From: Reyranella sp.
Lineage (GTDB): Bacteria; Pseudomonadota; Alphaproteobacteria; Reyranellales; Reyranellaceae
Assembly (NCBI GenBank): GCA_019750135.1
Contig: JAIEOV010000001.1
Span: 1 to 61,402 of the forward strand
Direction: 5' to 3'
Length of the DNA stretch: 61,402 bases
Shown in pieces: positions 18,400 through 29,836 of this stretch; the stretch's first letter is position 1; every line of letters begins with the position of its first letter. The position numbers and the translations under genes are program-made. The notes under the pieces were generated by a model. It was given only the letters and a program-made list of their open reading frames with translations, was not told the DNA's origin and did not search any database.

Positions 18400-20278
18400 G
18401 TGGGACAGGACGAGATCGCACCCGGTGCACCGACGGGCGTCATCCATTGCGTGCCGCTGCCCGCTTGGGTCCAGCATGAGCCCTATGCCGATTCGGCGTC
18501 AGGCGACGACGAAGCCTATGTCGGCAACGGCCTCTGCCGCCTGCTGTACGACACCCAGGTCGACCTGTCGGGGACAGAGTATGCGTGGCACGTTCGCACC
18601 GTGCGGCGCGTCCTCACTCGCGCCGGCGCCGAGCAGGTCGCACATGTGACTGTCGAGTACGACCCATTGTACGAGCGGGCCGAAGTGCATTTCGTTCGCG
18701 TCGTGCGCGGGGAAGAGCGCATCGAGCATGCCAAGCCCGACCGCTTCCAGATCCTTCGGCGCGAGACCAACCTCAACCGGCTGGTGCTCGACGGTCGCCT
18801 GACGGCCTCCCTCCTCATCGCCGACGTTCGGATCGGCGATGTCGTCGAGATCGCCCTCACGCTGCGTGGGGCCAACCCCGCGGTTGGCGGAAAGCATACG
18901 GCGTGGGTCGCCTTCGACGACTTCAATCCCGCGGCCGAGACTCGCTATCGCCTGCTGCGCGCCGAGCGGCGGGCCGTTTCCGTCAAGCGCTTCAACGAAC
19001 CGCCTGCGCTCGCGACGAGCAAGGCCAATGGCATCGAGGACATGCGCTGGCGCATGGTCCGCCCGACCCGGCGCGAAGCCGAAGAGTACGTGCCGCCGTG
19101 GCGACTCGAAGCACCGACCCTGCATTTCAGCGAATTCTCCAACTGGGCCGAGGTCGTCGATCTGTTCGCGCCGCTCTACGAGAGCGCCGCCCTGCCCAAG
19201 ACGCCGGTTCGGCGACTGCAAGGATGCCGCCCGGCTCTATGTCGCCGGCGCCCGCCGGCTCGGCCTCGACGCCTGCGCGGCGCTGACCTCCACGACGCAT
19301 TCCAAGGCGCTGGACGGCTTCCTGCCGGCCTCCAACGTCTTCAATCACTGCATCGTGCGGCTGCAGATCGACGGCAAATCCTATTGGCTCGATCCGACCG
19401 TCCCGTCCCAGTCGGGCCGGCTCGCCATCATCTACCAGCCGCACTCCGGCTGGGCGCTGCCGCTGGCGCCCGGCACCACCGCCTTGGAATCGATGGGTGG
19501 CGACGAACCCATCCATCATCTGAACTGGGAAGACGAGATCCGGTTCGGCCCCAGGAAGGACTCGCCGGCGATGCTTCGTCGGCAGGTCGAATACTATTCC
19601 TGGGCCGCAGATGCCATGCGCCACCAGATTGCGAACGAGGGGACGACCGGCCACGCGAAGACGCTGCTGCAGGCGATCCAGGCGGTCTGGCCGAAGGTGG
19701 TCGAGACCGCGGCGGTTTCGGTCGACGACGACTCGCAGGAGAACTGCCTGACGCTGGTGCTGCGTTACGAGATTCCCGACTGCTGGAAGGCGGATGAGAA
19801 GGGTAAGAACCTGGCCTTCAATATCATCGATGGTGTGCTGCCCGGAGAACTCGGCCTTCTCAAGAGCGGGCCGCGCCAGTCCGACATCTATCTCGCGCGT
19901 CCTCGCCGTATCACCCGGCGAACCACGATGATCATGCCGCGGCGCTGGGCGGGTGAGGGGTGGAGCCGGGCCGACTACGTGACCGGGGCCACCTATACTG
20001 ATCGCCTCGCTATGGAAGGTCGCTCGATCGTCAACAGCAAGGAACTGGCGATCGACGCCTGGTTTGCGCCGCCATCTGAAGCCGTCGCCTATAATGCGCT
20101 CGCCACACGCCTCAACGAAAACCAGCTCAGCATCTGGGGGCGGCAACGGTTCGGCAGGATCGGCTCGTCCGCCGGGATCCTGGGGTTCCCGGTGGGCAAG
20201 GTGCAATCCATCGCCTTTGGAGTGTTCATCGCGCTCATCGTCGCACGGCTGATCTCGATGCTTTTGAAGCAGCCGTAG
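18400..20278 (+). pseudogene. DUF3857/transglutaminase-like membrane protein gene, internally deleted and frameshifted
   Basis: Two open frames together make one recognisable protein. Frame one starts at GTG 18400 (GGAG site six bases upstream) and encodes a DUF3857-type N-terminal region ending ...VDLFAPLYESAALP. From about 19202 homology moves to the next frame, which begins RRFGDCKDAARLYVAGARRL, the transglutaminase-like catalytic Cys block (Cys codon at 19217), followed by HCIVRLQIDGKSYWLDPT and a C-terminal membrane helix (about 20190-20265). In the family these two segments are separated by a core of roughly fifty residues that includes RYLGIE-like sequence; it is absent here, so the junction looks like a deletion that also changed frame. 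Either a decayed gene or an assembly error. As it stands, the frame-one product ends at 19797 without the catalytic domain. Confidence 0.75.
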
Positions 20279-20361
20279 GGTGACGCCGGGGGTGGGCAGG
20301 GCCATCGCACGATCTGGCACGCGGAAGACGGTCAGCCCCTATCGGTGGGAAATTCGGCAGA

Positions 20362-20400
20362 TTTTGGCGGTGCCTGGCCCGCCAAAACCCCACTTTGGCG
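20362..20400. repeat. TTTTGGCGG inverted repeat plus a third copy
   Basis: TTTTGGCGG (20362-20370) and CCGCCAAAA (20379-20387) are exact inverted copies around an 8-nt loop, and TTTGGCGG recurs directly at 20393-20400. It lies in the 279-bp gap between the broken DUF3857 gene and tRNA-Asp. It may act as the terminator of the former or as a protein site; no T-run follows. Confidence 0.45.
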
Positions 20401-20506
20401 GCCTGCCAGTGTATCTGCAGCCCGAGGCTTGCGGCGTCGTTCCCTCAACCTGCGGAAAGCGTCGATATTTCCGAGGCTTACACACTTCTTCGCGAGTGCG
20501 GTATGC

Positions 20507-20533
20507 TTGACACTATATAGGGTGTCCTATATC
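20507..20533 (+). promoter_or_regulatory. Promoter with embedded palindrome ahead of tRNA-Asp and nuo
   Basis: TTGACA at 20507-20512 is a perfect -35. TATATC at 20528-20533 is the probable -10 at a shortish 15-bp spacing. Between and over them lies a perfect 7-4-7 palindrome, ATATAGG-GTGT-CCTATAT (20515-20532), placed where a bound repressor would block polymerase. It is 25 bp before tRNA-Asp and is the only promoter-like element seen before the nuo operon. Confidence 0.55.
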
Positions 20534-20557
20534 TCTCGCGCGCCGTTGGGGACTTAC

Positions 20558-20634
<77 letters not shown>

Positions 20635-20684
20635 GCCCCAACGCTGGCAGCCCGAACGGGCGCCACACGCAGCGAGGGGTGGCG

Positions 20685-21050
20685 ATGGAAGATCTTCTCA
20701 GGGAATACCTGCCAATCCTGATCTTCCTCGGCCTCGCCCTGGCCATCTGTTGCGCCGCGGTCGGCGGCTCCTACCTCATCGCCCGCCAGAACCCGAATTC
20801 CGAGAAGCTGTCGCCCTTCGAGTGCGGCTTTGCGCCCTTCGACGACGCCCGCGGACAGTTCGACGTCCGCTTCTACCTGGTTGCCATCCTCTTCATCATT
20901 TTCGACCTCGAGGTCGCGTTCCTCTTTCCGTGGGCTGTGGCGTTAGGTGACATAGGCCTGTTCGGCTTCTGGTCGATGATGCTGTTCCTGGCCGTGCTCA
21001 CGGTCGGATTCATCTACGAATGGCGTAAGGGAGCGCTGGAATGGGAGTGA
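20685..21050 (+). CDS. nuoA: NADH-quinone oxidoreductase subunit A
   Basis: A small membrane subunit of respiratory complex I. Its 121 residues carry three transmembrane segments (about 8-30, 63-85 and 92-112), with the loop signature [26 protein letters not shown] between the first two (FECGF core). ATG 20685 has a GAGGGG site six bases upstream; GTG 20679 falls inside that site and is less likely. First gene of a 14-gene nuo operon whose genes overlap or abut throughout. Confidence 0.95.
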   Translation: MEDLLREYLPILIFLGLALAICCAAVGGSYLIARQNPNSEKLSPFECGFAPFDDARGQFDVRFYLVAILFIIFDLEVAFLFPWAVALGDIGLFGFWSMMLFLAVLTVGFIYEWRKGALEWE

Positions 21051-21574
21051 TCACCCCAGCCAAGACCAACCCGGCCGCCGAGGCGGCGCTGTCGCGTGCG
21101 CTGAACGACGAGCTCGCCGACAAGGGCTTCGTCGTCGCCCAGCTCGACAAGCTGATTACCTGGGCGCGCACCGGCTCGATGTGGGGCCTGACCTTCGGTC
21201 TGGCCTGCTGCGGCGTCGAGATGATCCATTGCTGGATGAGCCGCTACGACCTCGACCGCTTCGGCTTCGCGCCGATGCCGAGCCCGCGCTCGGCCGACGT
21301 CATGATCGTGGCCGGCACGCTCACCAACAAGATGGCGCCGGCGCTGCGCAAGGTCTACGACCAGATGGCCGAGCCGCGCTACGTGATCTCGATGGGCTCC
21401 TGCGCCAACGGCGGCGGCTACTACCACTACAGCTACTCCGTCGTGCGCGGCTGCGATCGCATCGTGCCGGTCGATGTCTACGTCCCGGGCTGCCCGCCCA
21501 CCGCCGAGGCGTTGCTCTACGGCGTCCTTCAACTCCAGAAGAAGGTCCGCCGGACTGGGACGATTGTTCGGTGA
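21041..21574 (+). CDS. nuoB: NADH-quinone oxidoreductase subunit B
   Basis: Peripheral-arm subunit holding iron-sulfur cluster N2, the last electron carrier before quinone. The N2 ligands are visible: tandem Cys56-Cys57 in GLACCGVEM, Cys121 in MGSCANGGG and Cys151 in VPGCPPT. It is 177 residues long and overlaps the end of nuoA by ten bases. Confidence 0.96.
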   Translation: MGVITPAKTNPAAEAALSRALNDELADKGFVVAQLDKLITWARTGSMWGLTFGLACCGVEMIHCWMSRYDLDRFGFAPMPSPRSADVMIVAGTLTNKMAPALRKVYDQMAEPRYVISMGSCANGGGYYHYSYSVVRGCDRIVPVDVYVPGCPPTAEALLYGVLQLQKKVRRTGTIVR

Positions 21575-22185
21575 CCGAACCTCTCCAAGACCTCGGCGAG
21601 CACATCAAGCAGGCGACGGCCGGCGCCGTCGTTACCGCGACTGTCCGCCTGGGCGAACTGATGCTCGACGCGACCCCGGACAAGCTGATTGGGCTGCTGA
21701 CCTTCCTGCGCGACGATCCGCGCTGCCTGTTCAAGCAGCTCGTCGATGTCTGCGGCGTCGACTGGCCCGAGCGCGAGAAGCGCTTCGACGTCGTCTACAA
21801 TCTGCTCAGTCTCAAGAACAACCAGCGTGTGCGTATCAAGGTCGCGACCGATGAGAGCACACCGGTGCCGTCGGCGGCCACGGTGTTCAGCTCGGCCGGC
21901 TGGTTCGAGCGCGAGACCTACGACCTCTACGGCGTGTGGTTCTCCGACCATCCCGACCTGCGCCGCATCCTCACCGACTACGGTTTCGAGGGCCACCCGC
22001 TGCGCAAGGATTTCCCGCTGACCGGCTTCGTCGAGCTGCGCTGGGACGACCTGCAGAAGCGCGTCGTCTACGAACCGGTGAAGCTGCAGCAGGAGTTCCG
22101 TCGCTTCGACTTCCTCAGCCCGTGGGAAGGCGCACCCCAGGTGTTGCCGGGGGACGAGAAGGCCGACGAAAAGGCAAAGAGTTAG
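21571..22185 (+). CDS. nuoC: NADH-quinone oxidoreductase subunit C
   Basis: Peripheral 30-kDa subunit of complex I. The 204-residue protein starts at GTG 21571, overlapping the nuoB stop by four bases. The signature [20 protein letters not shown], then [19 protein letters not shown], is conserved (about 125-155). The charged C-terminal tail ([10 protein letters not shown]) is not conserved. nuoC and nuoD are separate genes here, not fused as in E. coli. Confidence 0.95.
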   Translation: MTEPLQDLGEHIKQATAGAVVTATVRLGELMLDATPDKLIGLLTFLRDDPRCLFKQLVDVCGVDWPEREKRFDVVYNLLSLKNNQRVRIKVATDESTPVPSAATVFSSAGWFERETYDLYGVWFSDHPDLRRILTDYGFEGHPLRKDFPLTGFVELRWDDLQKRVVYEPVKLQQEFRRFDFLSPWEGAPQVLPGDEKADEKAKS

Positions 22186-22189
22186 CGTC

Positions 22190-23374
22190 ATGTCCGACGT
22201 CGAGATCAAAACGCTGACGATGAATTTCGGGCCGCAGCATCCGGCGGCCCACGGCGTGCTGCGCCTGGTCGTCGAGATGGACGGCGAGATCGTCGAGCGG
22301 TGCGATCCGCATATCGGCCTGCTGCATCGCGGCACCGAGAAGCTGATCGAGTACAAGAGCTACCTGCAGGCGGTGCCGTACTTCGACCGGCTCGATTACG
22401 TCTCGCCGATGAACCAGGAGCATGCCTACGCGCTCGCCGTGGAAAAGCTGCTCGGGATCACCGTGCCGGAGCGCGGCCAGTACATCCGCGTGCTGTTCTC
22501 CGAGATCACGCGCATCCTCAACCATCTGCTGAACGTCACGACCTTCGCGATGGACTGCGGCGCGCTCACGCCGCCGCTGTGGGGGTTCGAGCAGCGCGAG
22601 CTGCTGATGGAATATTACGAGGGCGTCAGCGGCTCACGCATGCATGCGGCTTACTTCCGTCCGGGCGGCGTGCACCAGGACCTGCCGGACGGGATGCTCG
22701 ATTCCATGGAAGCGTGGATCAAGCAGTTCTATCCGTTCATGAAGGACATCGAGAACCTGCTGAACGACAACCGCATCTTTCGCCAGCGCACGGTCGATAT
22801 CGGCGTCGTCAATCCGCAGCAAGCGCTCGACTGGGGCTTCTCGGGCCCGATGATCCGTGGCTCGGGCCTGCCGTGGGACCTGCGCAAGTCGCAGCCCTAC
22901 GACGTCTACGACCGCATGGATTTCGACATCCCGGTCGGCAAGACCGGCGACTGCTTCGCGCGCTACCTGGTGCGCATCGAGGAGATGTACCAGAGCGCCC
23001 GCATCATGGAGCAGTGCGTCGCCGCCCTGCGGACCGTGACCGGTCCCGTGCGCGTCGATGACCGCAAGATCTCGCCGCCGCGCCGCGGCGAGATGAAGGA
23101 CTCGATGGAAGCCCTGATCCATCACTTCAAGCTGTACACCGAGGGCTACAAGGTGCCGGCCGGCGAGACCTACACCGCCGTCGAGGCGCCCAAGGGCGAG
23201 TTCGGCGTCTATCTCGTGTCCGACGGCACCAACAAGCCCTATCGCTGCAAGATCCGCGCGCCGGGGTTCCCGCATCTCGCGGCGCTCGACATGATGACCA
23301 AGGGCCACCAGCTCGCCGACATGTCGGCGAACATCGGCTCGCTCGACATCGTGTTCGGCGAGATCGACCGCTAG
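22190..23374 (+). CDS. nuoD: NADH-quinone oxidoreductase subunit D
   Basis: The 49-kDa, hydrogenase-like subunit that forms most of the quinone pocket with NuoB. At 394 residues it starts with the conserved [19 protein letters not shown] block (residues 9-27; the HPAAHG loop lines the quinone site) and contains [20 protein letters not shown]. It follows nuoC by four bases. Confidence 0.96.
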   Translation: MSDVEIKTLTMNFGPQHPAAHGVLRLVVEMDGEIVERCDPHIGLLHRGTEKLIEYKSYLQAVPYFDRLDYVSPMNQEHAYALAVEKLLGITVPERGQYIRVLFSEITRILNHLLNVTTFAMDCGALTPPLWGFEQRELLMEYYEGVSGSRMHAAYFRPGGVHQDLPDGMLDSMEAWIKQFYPFMKDIENLLNDNRIFRQRTVDIGVVNPQQALDWGFSGPMIRGSGLPWDLRKSQPYDVYDRMDFDIPVGKTGDCFARYLVRIEEMYQSARIMEQCVAALRTVTGPVRVDDRKISPPRRGEMKDSMEALIHHFKLYTEGYKVPAGETYTAVEAPKGEFGVYLVSDGTNKPYRCKIRAPGFPHLAALDMMTKGHQLADMSANIGSLDIVFGEIDR

Positions 23375-23390
23375 GAGACGATCGCAGGCC

Positions 23391-23966
23391 ATGATCACCG
23401 CTGATCCCGTGGACGTGCCCTATGTCGAGGAATTCCGGTTTACGCCGCAGTACCTCGAGAAGGTGAATGCCCTGATCGCGAACTATCCGCCCGGCCGCCA
23501 GGCCAGCGCGGTGATTGGCGTGCTCGACCTGGCGCAGCGCCAGGAAGGCTGGCTGTCGCGCACCGCGATGGACGAGGTCGCGAAGCTCCTCGATATGGCG
23601 CCGATCCGCGTCTACGAGATCGCGACCTTCTATACGATGTTCCAGCTGAAGCCGAAGGGTAAGTACCTGCTGCAGGTCTGCACCACGACGCCGTGCTGGT
23701 TGCGCGGCTCTGACGCGATCATGAAGGCCTGCCAGCACGCCGCCGACGGCGAGACCTTCAGCGTGCAGGAGGTCGAGTGTCTCGGCGCCTGCGTGAACGC
23801 GCCGGTCGTGCAGATCAACGACGATTTCTATGAAGACCTCGACGAGGCCTCGCTGCAGAAGGTGCTCGACGCCTTCCGCCGTGGCGAGACGCCCAAGCCC
23901 GGCCCGCAGGTCGACCGCCAGACCTCGGCGCCCGAGGGCGGACCGACCACATTGAAGGGTGAGTAG
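23391..23966 (+). CDS. nuoE: NADH-quinone oxidoreductase subunit E
   Basis: Thioredoxin-like 24-kDa subunit carrying the [2Fe-2S] cluster N1a beside the FMN site. Cluster ligands sit in CTTTPCWLRG and CLGACVNAPVVQIN (about residues 97-148). The 191 residues include a Pro/Gly-rich C-terminal extension. Sixteen bases after nuoD. Confidence 0.95.
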   Translation: MITADPVDVPYVEEFRFTPQYLEKVNALIANYPPGRQASAVIGVLDLAQRQEGWLSRTAMDEVAKLLDMAPIRVYEIATFYTMFQLKPKGKYLLQVCTTTPCWLRGSDAIMKACQHAADGETFSVQEVECLGACVNAPVVQINDDFYEDLDEASLQKVLDAFRRGETPKPGPQVDRQTSAPEGGPTTLKGE

Positions 23967-23969
23967 ACG

Positions 23970-25253
<1,284 letters not shown>

Positions 25254-25268
25254 GGCAGGGAGCAGTCA

Positions 25269-27344
25269 ATGCCCAAGATCAAGATCGACGGCGTCGAGAT
25301 GGAGGTGCCGGCCGGCATCACCATCCTGCAGGCCTGTGAACTCGCCGGACTCGAGATCCCGCGCTTCTGCTATCACGAGCGCCTGTCGATCGCCGGCAAC
25401 TGCCGTATGTGCTTGGTCGAGGTGAAGCCCGGCCCGCCCAAGCCGCAGGCGAGCTGCGCGCTGCCCGTCGCCGACAAGCAGGAGATCTTCACCACCACGC
25501 CGATGGTGCAGAAGGCGCGCAAGGGCGTGATGGAATTCCTGCTGATCAACCATCCGCTCGACTGCCCGATCTGCGACCAGGGCGGCGAGTGCGACCTGCA
25601 GGACCAGGCGATGGGCTACGGCTTCGACCGCAGCCGCTTCCACGAGAACAAGCGCGCCGTGCCCGACAAGGAGTTGGGCCCGCTGGTCAAGACCTCGATG
25701 AACCGCTGCATCCACTGCACGCGCTGCATCCGCTTCGCCACCGAGGTGGCGGGGACGGAGGAGCTGGGCGCGACCGGGCGCGGCGAGTCCATGGAAGTCA
25801 CGACCTATGTCGAGCATGCGCTGACCAGCGAGCTCTCGGGCAACCTGGTCGACCTCTGCCCGGTCGGTGCGCTGACCTCGAAGCCCTACGCCTACGAGGC
25901 GCGATCGTGGGAGCTTGCCAAGACCGAATCGGTTGACGTGATGGACGCCCTCGGTTCCAACATCCGAATCGACACACGCGGCGCGCAGGTCATGCGGGTG
26001 CTGCCGCGGCTGAACGACGACATCAACGAGGAGTGGATCTCCGACAAGACGCGGCACGCCATCGACGGCCTGCGCTATCAGCGCCTCGATCGACCGTATG
26101 TCCGCAAGGGCGGCAAGCTCGTCGAGGCGACCTGGGATCAGGCTTTTGCCGCCATTGCCGAAAGGCTCGGCAAGCTCGAGGGCTCCAAGATCGCGGCCAT
26201 CGCCGGCAACCAGTGCGACGCCGAATCGATGCTGGCGCTCAAGGACCTGATGACGGCGCTGGGCTCGCCCAACATCGACTGCCGCCAGGACGGCGCCAAG
26301 CTCGAAGGCGGGCCGCGCGGCAGCTACATTTTCAACGCGGGCATCCGCGGTATCGACCAGGCGGACGCCATCCTGCTGATCGGCAGCAATCCGCGCTGGG
26401 AAGCACCGGTGCTGAACGCACGTATCCGCAAGCGCTATCTCCACGGCAACTGTCCGATTGCCGGCATCGGCCTGGTCGACGACCTGAGCTACCCGGTCGA
26501 GCGTCTCGGCATGGGACCGGCGACCCTGCGCGAGCTGGTGGACGGCAAGCTCGGCTTCTTCGAGAAGCTGAAGACAGCCAAGAATCCGCTGATCATCCTC
26601 GGCATGGGCGCGCTCGCCCGTTCCGACGGCGGCGCGGTGCTGGCGCTGGTGCGCGAGCTCGCCGACAAGCTCGGCGCCGTGCGCCAGGATTGGAACGGCT
26701 TTGCCGTCCTGCACACGGCGGCGGCGCGCGTCGGCGGCCTCGATCTCGGCCTGGTGCCGGGCGAGGGCGGCCGCGACGTCGAGGGCATCCTGACCGGCTG
26801 CGAGAAGGGCGAGATCGGTGCGGTCTACCTGCTGGCCGCCGACGAGATCGACACCAAGCGGCTGGGCAAGGCCTTCGTGATCTACCAGGGCCATCACGGC
26901 GACGCCGGCGCCCATCGTGCCGACGTGGTGCTGCCGGGTGCAGCCTACACCGAGAAGCCGGGCACCTACGTGAACACCGAGGGCCGCGTGCAGCTGGCGC
27001 GCCGCGCCGCCTACCCACCGGGCGACGCCCGCGAGGACTGGGCGATCCTGCGCGCGCTGTCGGAGCGCCTGGGCAAGACCCTGCCGTACGACACGCTCGA
27101 CCAGGTCCGCGACAAGCTGGTCCATGTCAGCAAGAGCTTCGCCGCCATCGACCAGCAGGAGGCGGGCAGCTGGGGCACGTTCGGCGCCGCGGGTCCGCTC
27201 GGCGACGCCATGTTCGTTTCGCCGATCGGCAATTTCTACATGACCTGCGCCATCAGCCGTTCGTCCCGGACCATGGCCGAATGCATCGCCTCGCGCGAGG
27301 AGTTCGCGAAGCGCTCCCTCGAGCGGGCGCGGAGGATGGGATGA
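25269..27344 (+). CDS. nuoG: NADH-quinone oxidoreductase subunit G
   Basis: The 75-kDa subunit that wires electrons from NuoF onward. The N-terminal ferredoxin domain has the [2Fe-2S] motif [15 protein letters not shown] with a later [22 protein letters not shown] and [10 protein letters not shown] plus DLCPVGAL bind the [4Fe-4S] clusters within the first 220 residues. The remainder is the molybdopterin oxidoreductase-like, cofactor-free domain. Length 691 fits the alphaproteobacterial/mitochondrial form rather than the longer E. coli one. Confidence 0.96.
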   Translation: MPKIKIDGVEMEVPAGITILQACELAGLEIPRFCYHERLSIAGNCRMCLVEVKPGPPKPQASCALPVADKQEIFTTTPMVQKARKGVMEFLLINHPLDCPICDQGGECDLQDQAMGYGFDRSRFHENKRAVPDKELGPLVKTSMNRCIHCTRCIRFATEVAGTEELGATGRGESMEVTTYVEHALTSELSGNLVDLCPVGALTSKPYAYEARSWELAKTESVDVMDALGSNIRIDTRGAQVMRVLPRLNDDINEEWISDKTRHAIDGLRYQRLDRPYVRKGGKLVEATWDQAFAAIAERLGKLEGSKIAAIAGNQCDAESMLALKDLMTALGSPNIDCRQDGAKLEGGPRGSYIFNAGIRGIDQADAILLIGSNPRWEAPVLNARIRKRYLHGNCPIAGIGLVDDLSYPVERLGMGPATLRELVDGKLGFFEKLKTAKNPLIILGMGALARSDGGAVLALVRELADKLGAVRQDWNGFAVLHTAAARVGGLDLGLVPGEGGRDVEGILTGCEKGEIGAVYLLAADEIDTKRLGKAFVIYQGHHGDAGAHRADVVLPGAAYTEKPGTYVNTEGRVQLARRAAYPPGDAREDWAILRALSERLGKTLPYDTLDQVRDKLVHVSKSFAAIDQQEAGSWGTFGAAGPLGDAMFVSPIGNFYMTCAISRSSRTMAECIASREEFAKRSLERARRMG

Positions 27345-28378
27345 CCGCCGACCTGATCCATTTCTTCACGACCAACTGGATCGGCCAGGCGATCGTCATC
27401 GTGGCGCAGTGCCTGGCGGTCACCATCCCGCTGCTCGTCGCCGTGGCCTACATGACCTACGTCGATCGCAAAGTTTGGGCCTCGATCCAGCTGCGCCGCG
27501 GCCCCAACGTGGTCGGCCCGTTCGGGCTGCTGCAGCCCATGGCCGACGGCCTGAAGCTGCTCCTGAAGGAGACCATCGTCCCGTCGAGCGCCAACGGCGT
27601 GCTGTTCATCATCGCGCCCATGATCGCCTTCATGACGGCGCTGGTCGCCTGGGCGGTCGTGCCTTTCGACGACGGCTGGGTCATTGCCGACATCAACGTC
27701 GGCATCCTCTACCTGTTCGCCATTTCCTCGCTCGGCGTCTACGGCATCATCATCGCGGGCTGGGCCTCGAACTCCAAGTACGCCTTCCTGGGCGCCCTGC
27801 GCTCGGCGGCGCAGATGGTGTCCTACGAGGTCTCGATCGGCTTCGTGCTGATCACCGTCCTCCTCTGCGTCGGCTCGCTCAACCTCTCCAAGGTGGTGCT
27901 CGCCCAGTCCGGCTGGTTCTGGAACTGGTTCTGGCTGCCGCTGCTGCCGATGTTCGTCATCTTCTTCGTGTCGGCGCTGGCGGAGACCAATCGCACGCCC
28001 TTCGACCTGCCGATGTCGGAAGCCGAACTCGTCGCGGGCTTCCACACCGAATACTCTGCCATGACGTTCGGCCTGTTCTTCCTCGGCGAATACGCCAACA
28101 TGATCCTGTTGTCGGCGCTGGGGGCGGTGCTGTTCCTGGGCGGCTGGATGTCGCCCATCCCGTACGCGCCGTTCACCTGGCTCCCCGGCATCGTCTGGTT
28201 CGCCCTCAAGATCGCGTTCCTGCTGTTCGTCTTCTCGTGGACCAAGGGAACGCTGCCCCGTTACCGCTACGACCAGCTGATGCGGCTGGGCTGGAAGGTC
28301 TTCCTGCCCGTGTCGCTGGGTTGGGTCGTGCTCACCGCCGCCGTGCTGCAGTTCGGCGGCTGGGTTCCGAAGCTCTAG
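27341..28378 (+). CDS. nuoH: NADH-quinone oxidoreductase subunit H
   Basis: Membrane subunit linking the peripheral arm to the proton-pumping arm. About eight transmembrane helices in 345 residues; the quinone-site loop [28 protein letters not shown] is the family signature ([10 protein letters not shown] core). ATG 27341 overlaps the nuoG stop as ATGA. Confidence 0.96.
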   Translation: MTADLIHFFTTNWIGQAIVIVAQCLAVTIPLLVAVAYMTYVDRKVWASIQLRRGPNVVGPFGLLQPMADGLKLLLKETIVPSSANGVLFIIAPMIAFMTALVAWAVVPFDDGWVIADINVGILYLFAISSLGVYGIIIAGWASNSKYAFLGALRSAAQMVSYEVSIGFVLITVLLCVGSLNLSKVVLAQSGWFWNWFWLPLLPMFVIFFVSALAETNRTPFDLPMSEAELVAGFHTEYSAMTFGLFFLGEYANMILLSALGAVLFLGGWMSPIPYAPFTWLPGIVWFALKIAFLLFVFSWTKGTLPRYRYDQLMRLGWKVFLPVSLGWVVLTAAVLQFGGWVPKL

Positions 28379-28389
28379 GGAGTCGCAGG

Positions 28390-28878
28390 ATGGCCTCTCT
28401 CGACCGTACCGCCCGATCCTTCCTGCTCTCCGAGCTGGTGGCGGGCTTCGCACTGACCTTGAAGTACATGTTCAAACCCAAGGTGACGGTGAACTATCCC
28501 TACGAAAAGGGACCGCTCAGCCCGCGCTTCCGCGGCGAGCATGCGCTGCGCCGCTATCCCAACGGCGAGGAGCGCTGCATCGCGTGCAAGCTCTGCGAGG
28601 CGATCTGCCCGGCCCAGGCCATCACCATCGAGGCCGAGCCGCGCGATGACGGCAGCCGGCGCACGACGCGCTACGACATCGACATGACCAAGTGCATCTA
28701 CTGCGGCTTCTGCCAGGAAGCCTGCCCGGTCGACGCGATCGTCGAGGGTCCGAACTTCGAGTTCTCGACCGAGACCCGCGAAGAGCTGATGTACAACAAG
28801 GAGAAGCTGCTCGCGAACGGCGACCGCTGGGAGCCGACCATCGCCGCCAACCTCCAGTCCGACGCGCCGTATCGGTGA
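28390..28878 (+). CDS. nuoI: NADH-quinone oxidoreductase subunit I
   Basis: The 23-kDa ferredoxin-like subunit with clusters N6a and N6b. Two classic motifs are present, [12 protein letters not shown] and [12 protein letters not shown] (about residues 60 and 99). The length of 162 is standard. ATG 28390 has a CAGG site and follows nuoH by eleven bases. Confidence 0.97.
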   Translation: MASLDRTARSFLLSELVAGFALTLKYMFKPKVTVNYPYEKGPLSPRFRGEHALRRYPNGEERCIACKLCEAICPAQAITIEAEPRDDGSRRTTRYDIDMTKCIYCGFCQEACPVDAIVEGPNFEFSTETREELMYNKEKLLANGDRWEPTIAANLQSDAPYR

Positions 28879-28901
28879 GCCGGAAGGGGTAGGGGGAGAC
28901 A

Positions 28902-29516
28902 ATGATACTTCAGGCTCTGGCCTTTTACGTCTTCGCGTTCGTGGTCATGGCGTCCGCCGCCATGGTCGTGGTGTCGCGCAATCCGGTCTATTCGGTGCTG
29001 TTCCTGATCCTGGCGTTCTTCAACGCCGCGGCGCTGTTCGTGCTGATCGGCGCCGAGTTCATCGCCATGATCCTGGTCATCGTCTATGTCGGCGCGGTGG
29101 CCGTGCTGTTCCTGTTCGTGGTCATGATGCTCGACATCAACCTGACGGAGCTGCGCGAAGGCTTCCTGAAGTACCTGCCGGTCGGCGCGCTGATCGGCCT
29201 GGTGCTGCTGGCGGAGATCCTGCTGGGACTGGGCGTGATCGGCAGTTCGCCGACCAGCCTGGGCACGCTCGCCAAGGCCGGACCGCAGGTCCTGGCGGTC
29301 GACAATACCCGCGCCATCGGCCGCGTCCTCTACACCCAGTACTTCTACCTGTTCCAGGTCGCGGGCCTGGTGCTGCTGGTCGCCATGATCGGGGCCATCG
29401 TGCTGACCTTGCGCACCCGTCCCGGCGTGCGCCGCCAGAGGATCAGCGAGCAGCTCTACCGGCCCAAGGGCGACGCCGTCACCGTGGTCAAGGTGCCGTC
29501 CCGGGGAGGCGTGTGA
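28902..29516 (+). CDS. nuoJ: NADH-quinone oxidoreductase subunit J
   Basis: Membrane-arm subunit (204 residues, five predicted helices) with the conserved third helix [17 protein letters not shown], whose pi-bulge is important for coupling. A GGGGGAG site precedes ATG 28902. Its stop overlaps the nuoK start. Confidence 0.95.
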   Translation: MILQALAFYVFAFVVMASAAMVVVSRNPVYSVLFLILAFFNAAALFVLIGAEFIAMILVIVYVGAVAVLFLFVVMMLDINLTELREGFLKYLPVGALIGLVLLAEILLGLGVIGSSPTSLGTLAKAGPQVLAVDNTRAIGRVLYTQYFYLFQVAGLVLLVAMIGAIVLTLRTRPGVRRQRISEQLYRPKGDAVTVVKVPSRGGV

Positions 29517-29824
29517 TGGTGATCGGGCTCGGCCACTATCTGTTCGTCGCCGCGGTGCTGTTCACCCTCGGAATCCTGGGCATCTTCCTGAACCGCAAGA
29601 ACGTCATCGTCATCCTGATGTGCGTCGAGCTCATGCTGCTCGCGGTCAATATCAACCTCGTCGCCTTCTCGGTCTTCCAGGGCAACGTCGTGGGCCAGAT
29701 CTTCGCGATGCTGGTTCTGACCGTGGCCGCCGCCGAGGCGGCAATCGGCCTTGCCATTCTCGTGGTCTACTTCCGCAACCGCGGGACCATCGAGGTCGAA
29801 GACATCAACGCGATGAAGGGCTAG
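29516..29824 (+). CDS. nuoK: NADH-quinone oxidoreductase subunit K
   Basis: Small antiporter-related subunit, 102 residues with three helices. Conserved glutamates lie in helix 2 ([16 protein letters not shown]) and helix 3 ([17 protein letters not shown]). ATG 29516 is preferred to GTG 29513 because the GGGGAGG site is then six bases away and the length matches the family. The start overlaps the nuoJ stop by one base. Confidence 0.95.
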   Translation: MVIGLGHYLFVAAVLFTLGILGIFLNRKNVIVILMCVELMLLAVNINLVAFSVFQGNVVGQIFAMLVLTVAAAEAAIGLAILVVYFRNRGTIEVEDINAMKG

Positions 29825-29836
29825 GGGCGCCGCGTC

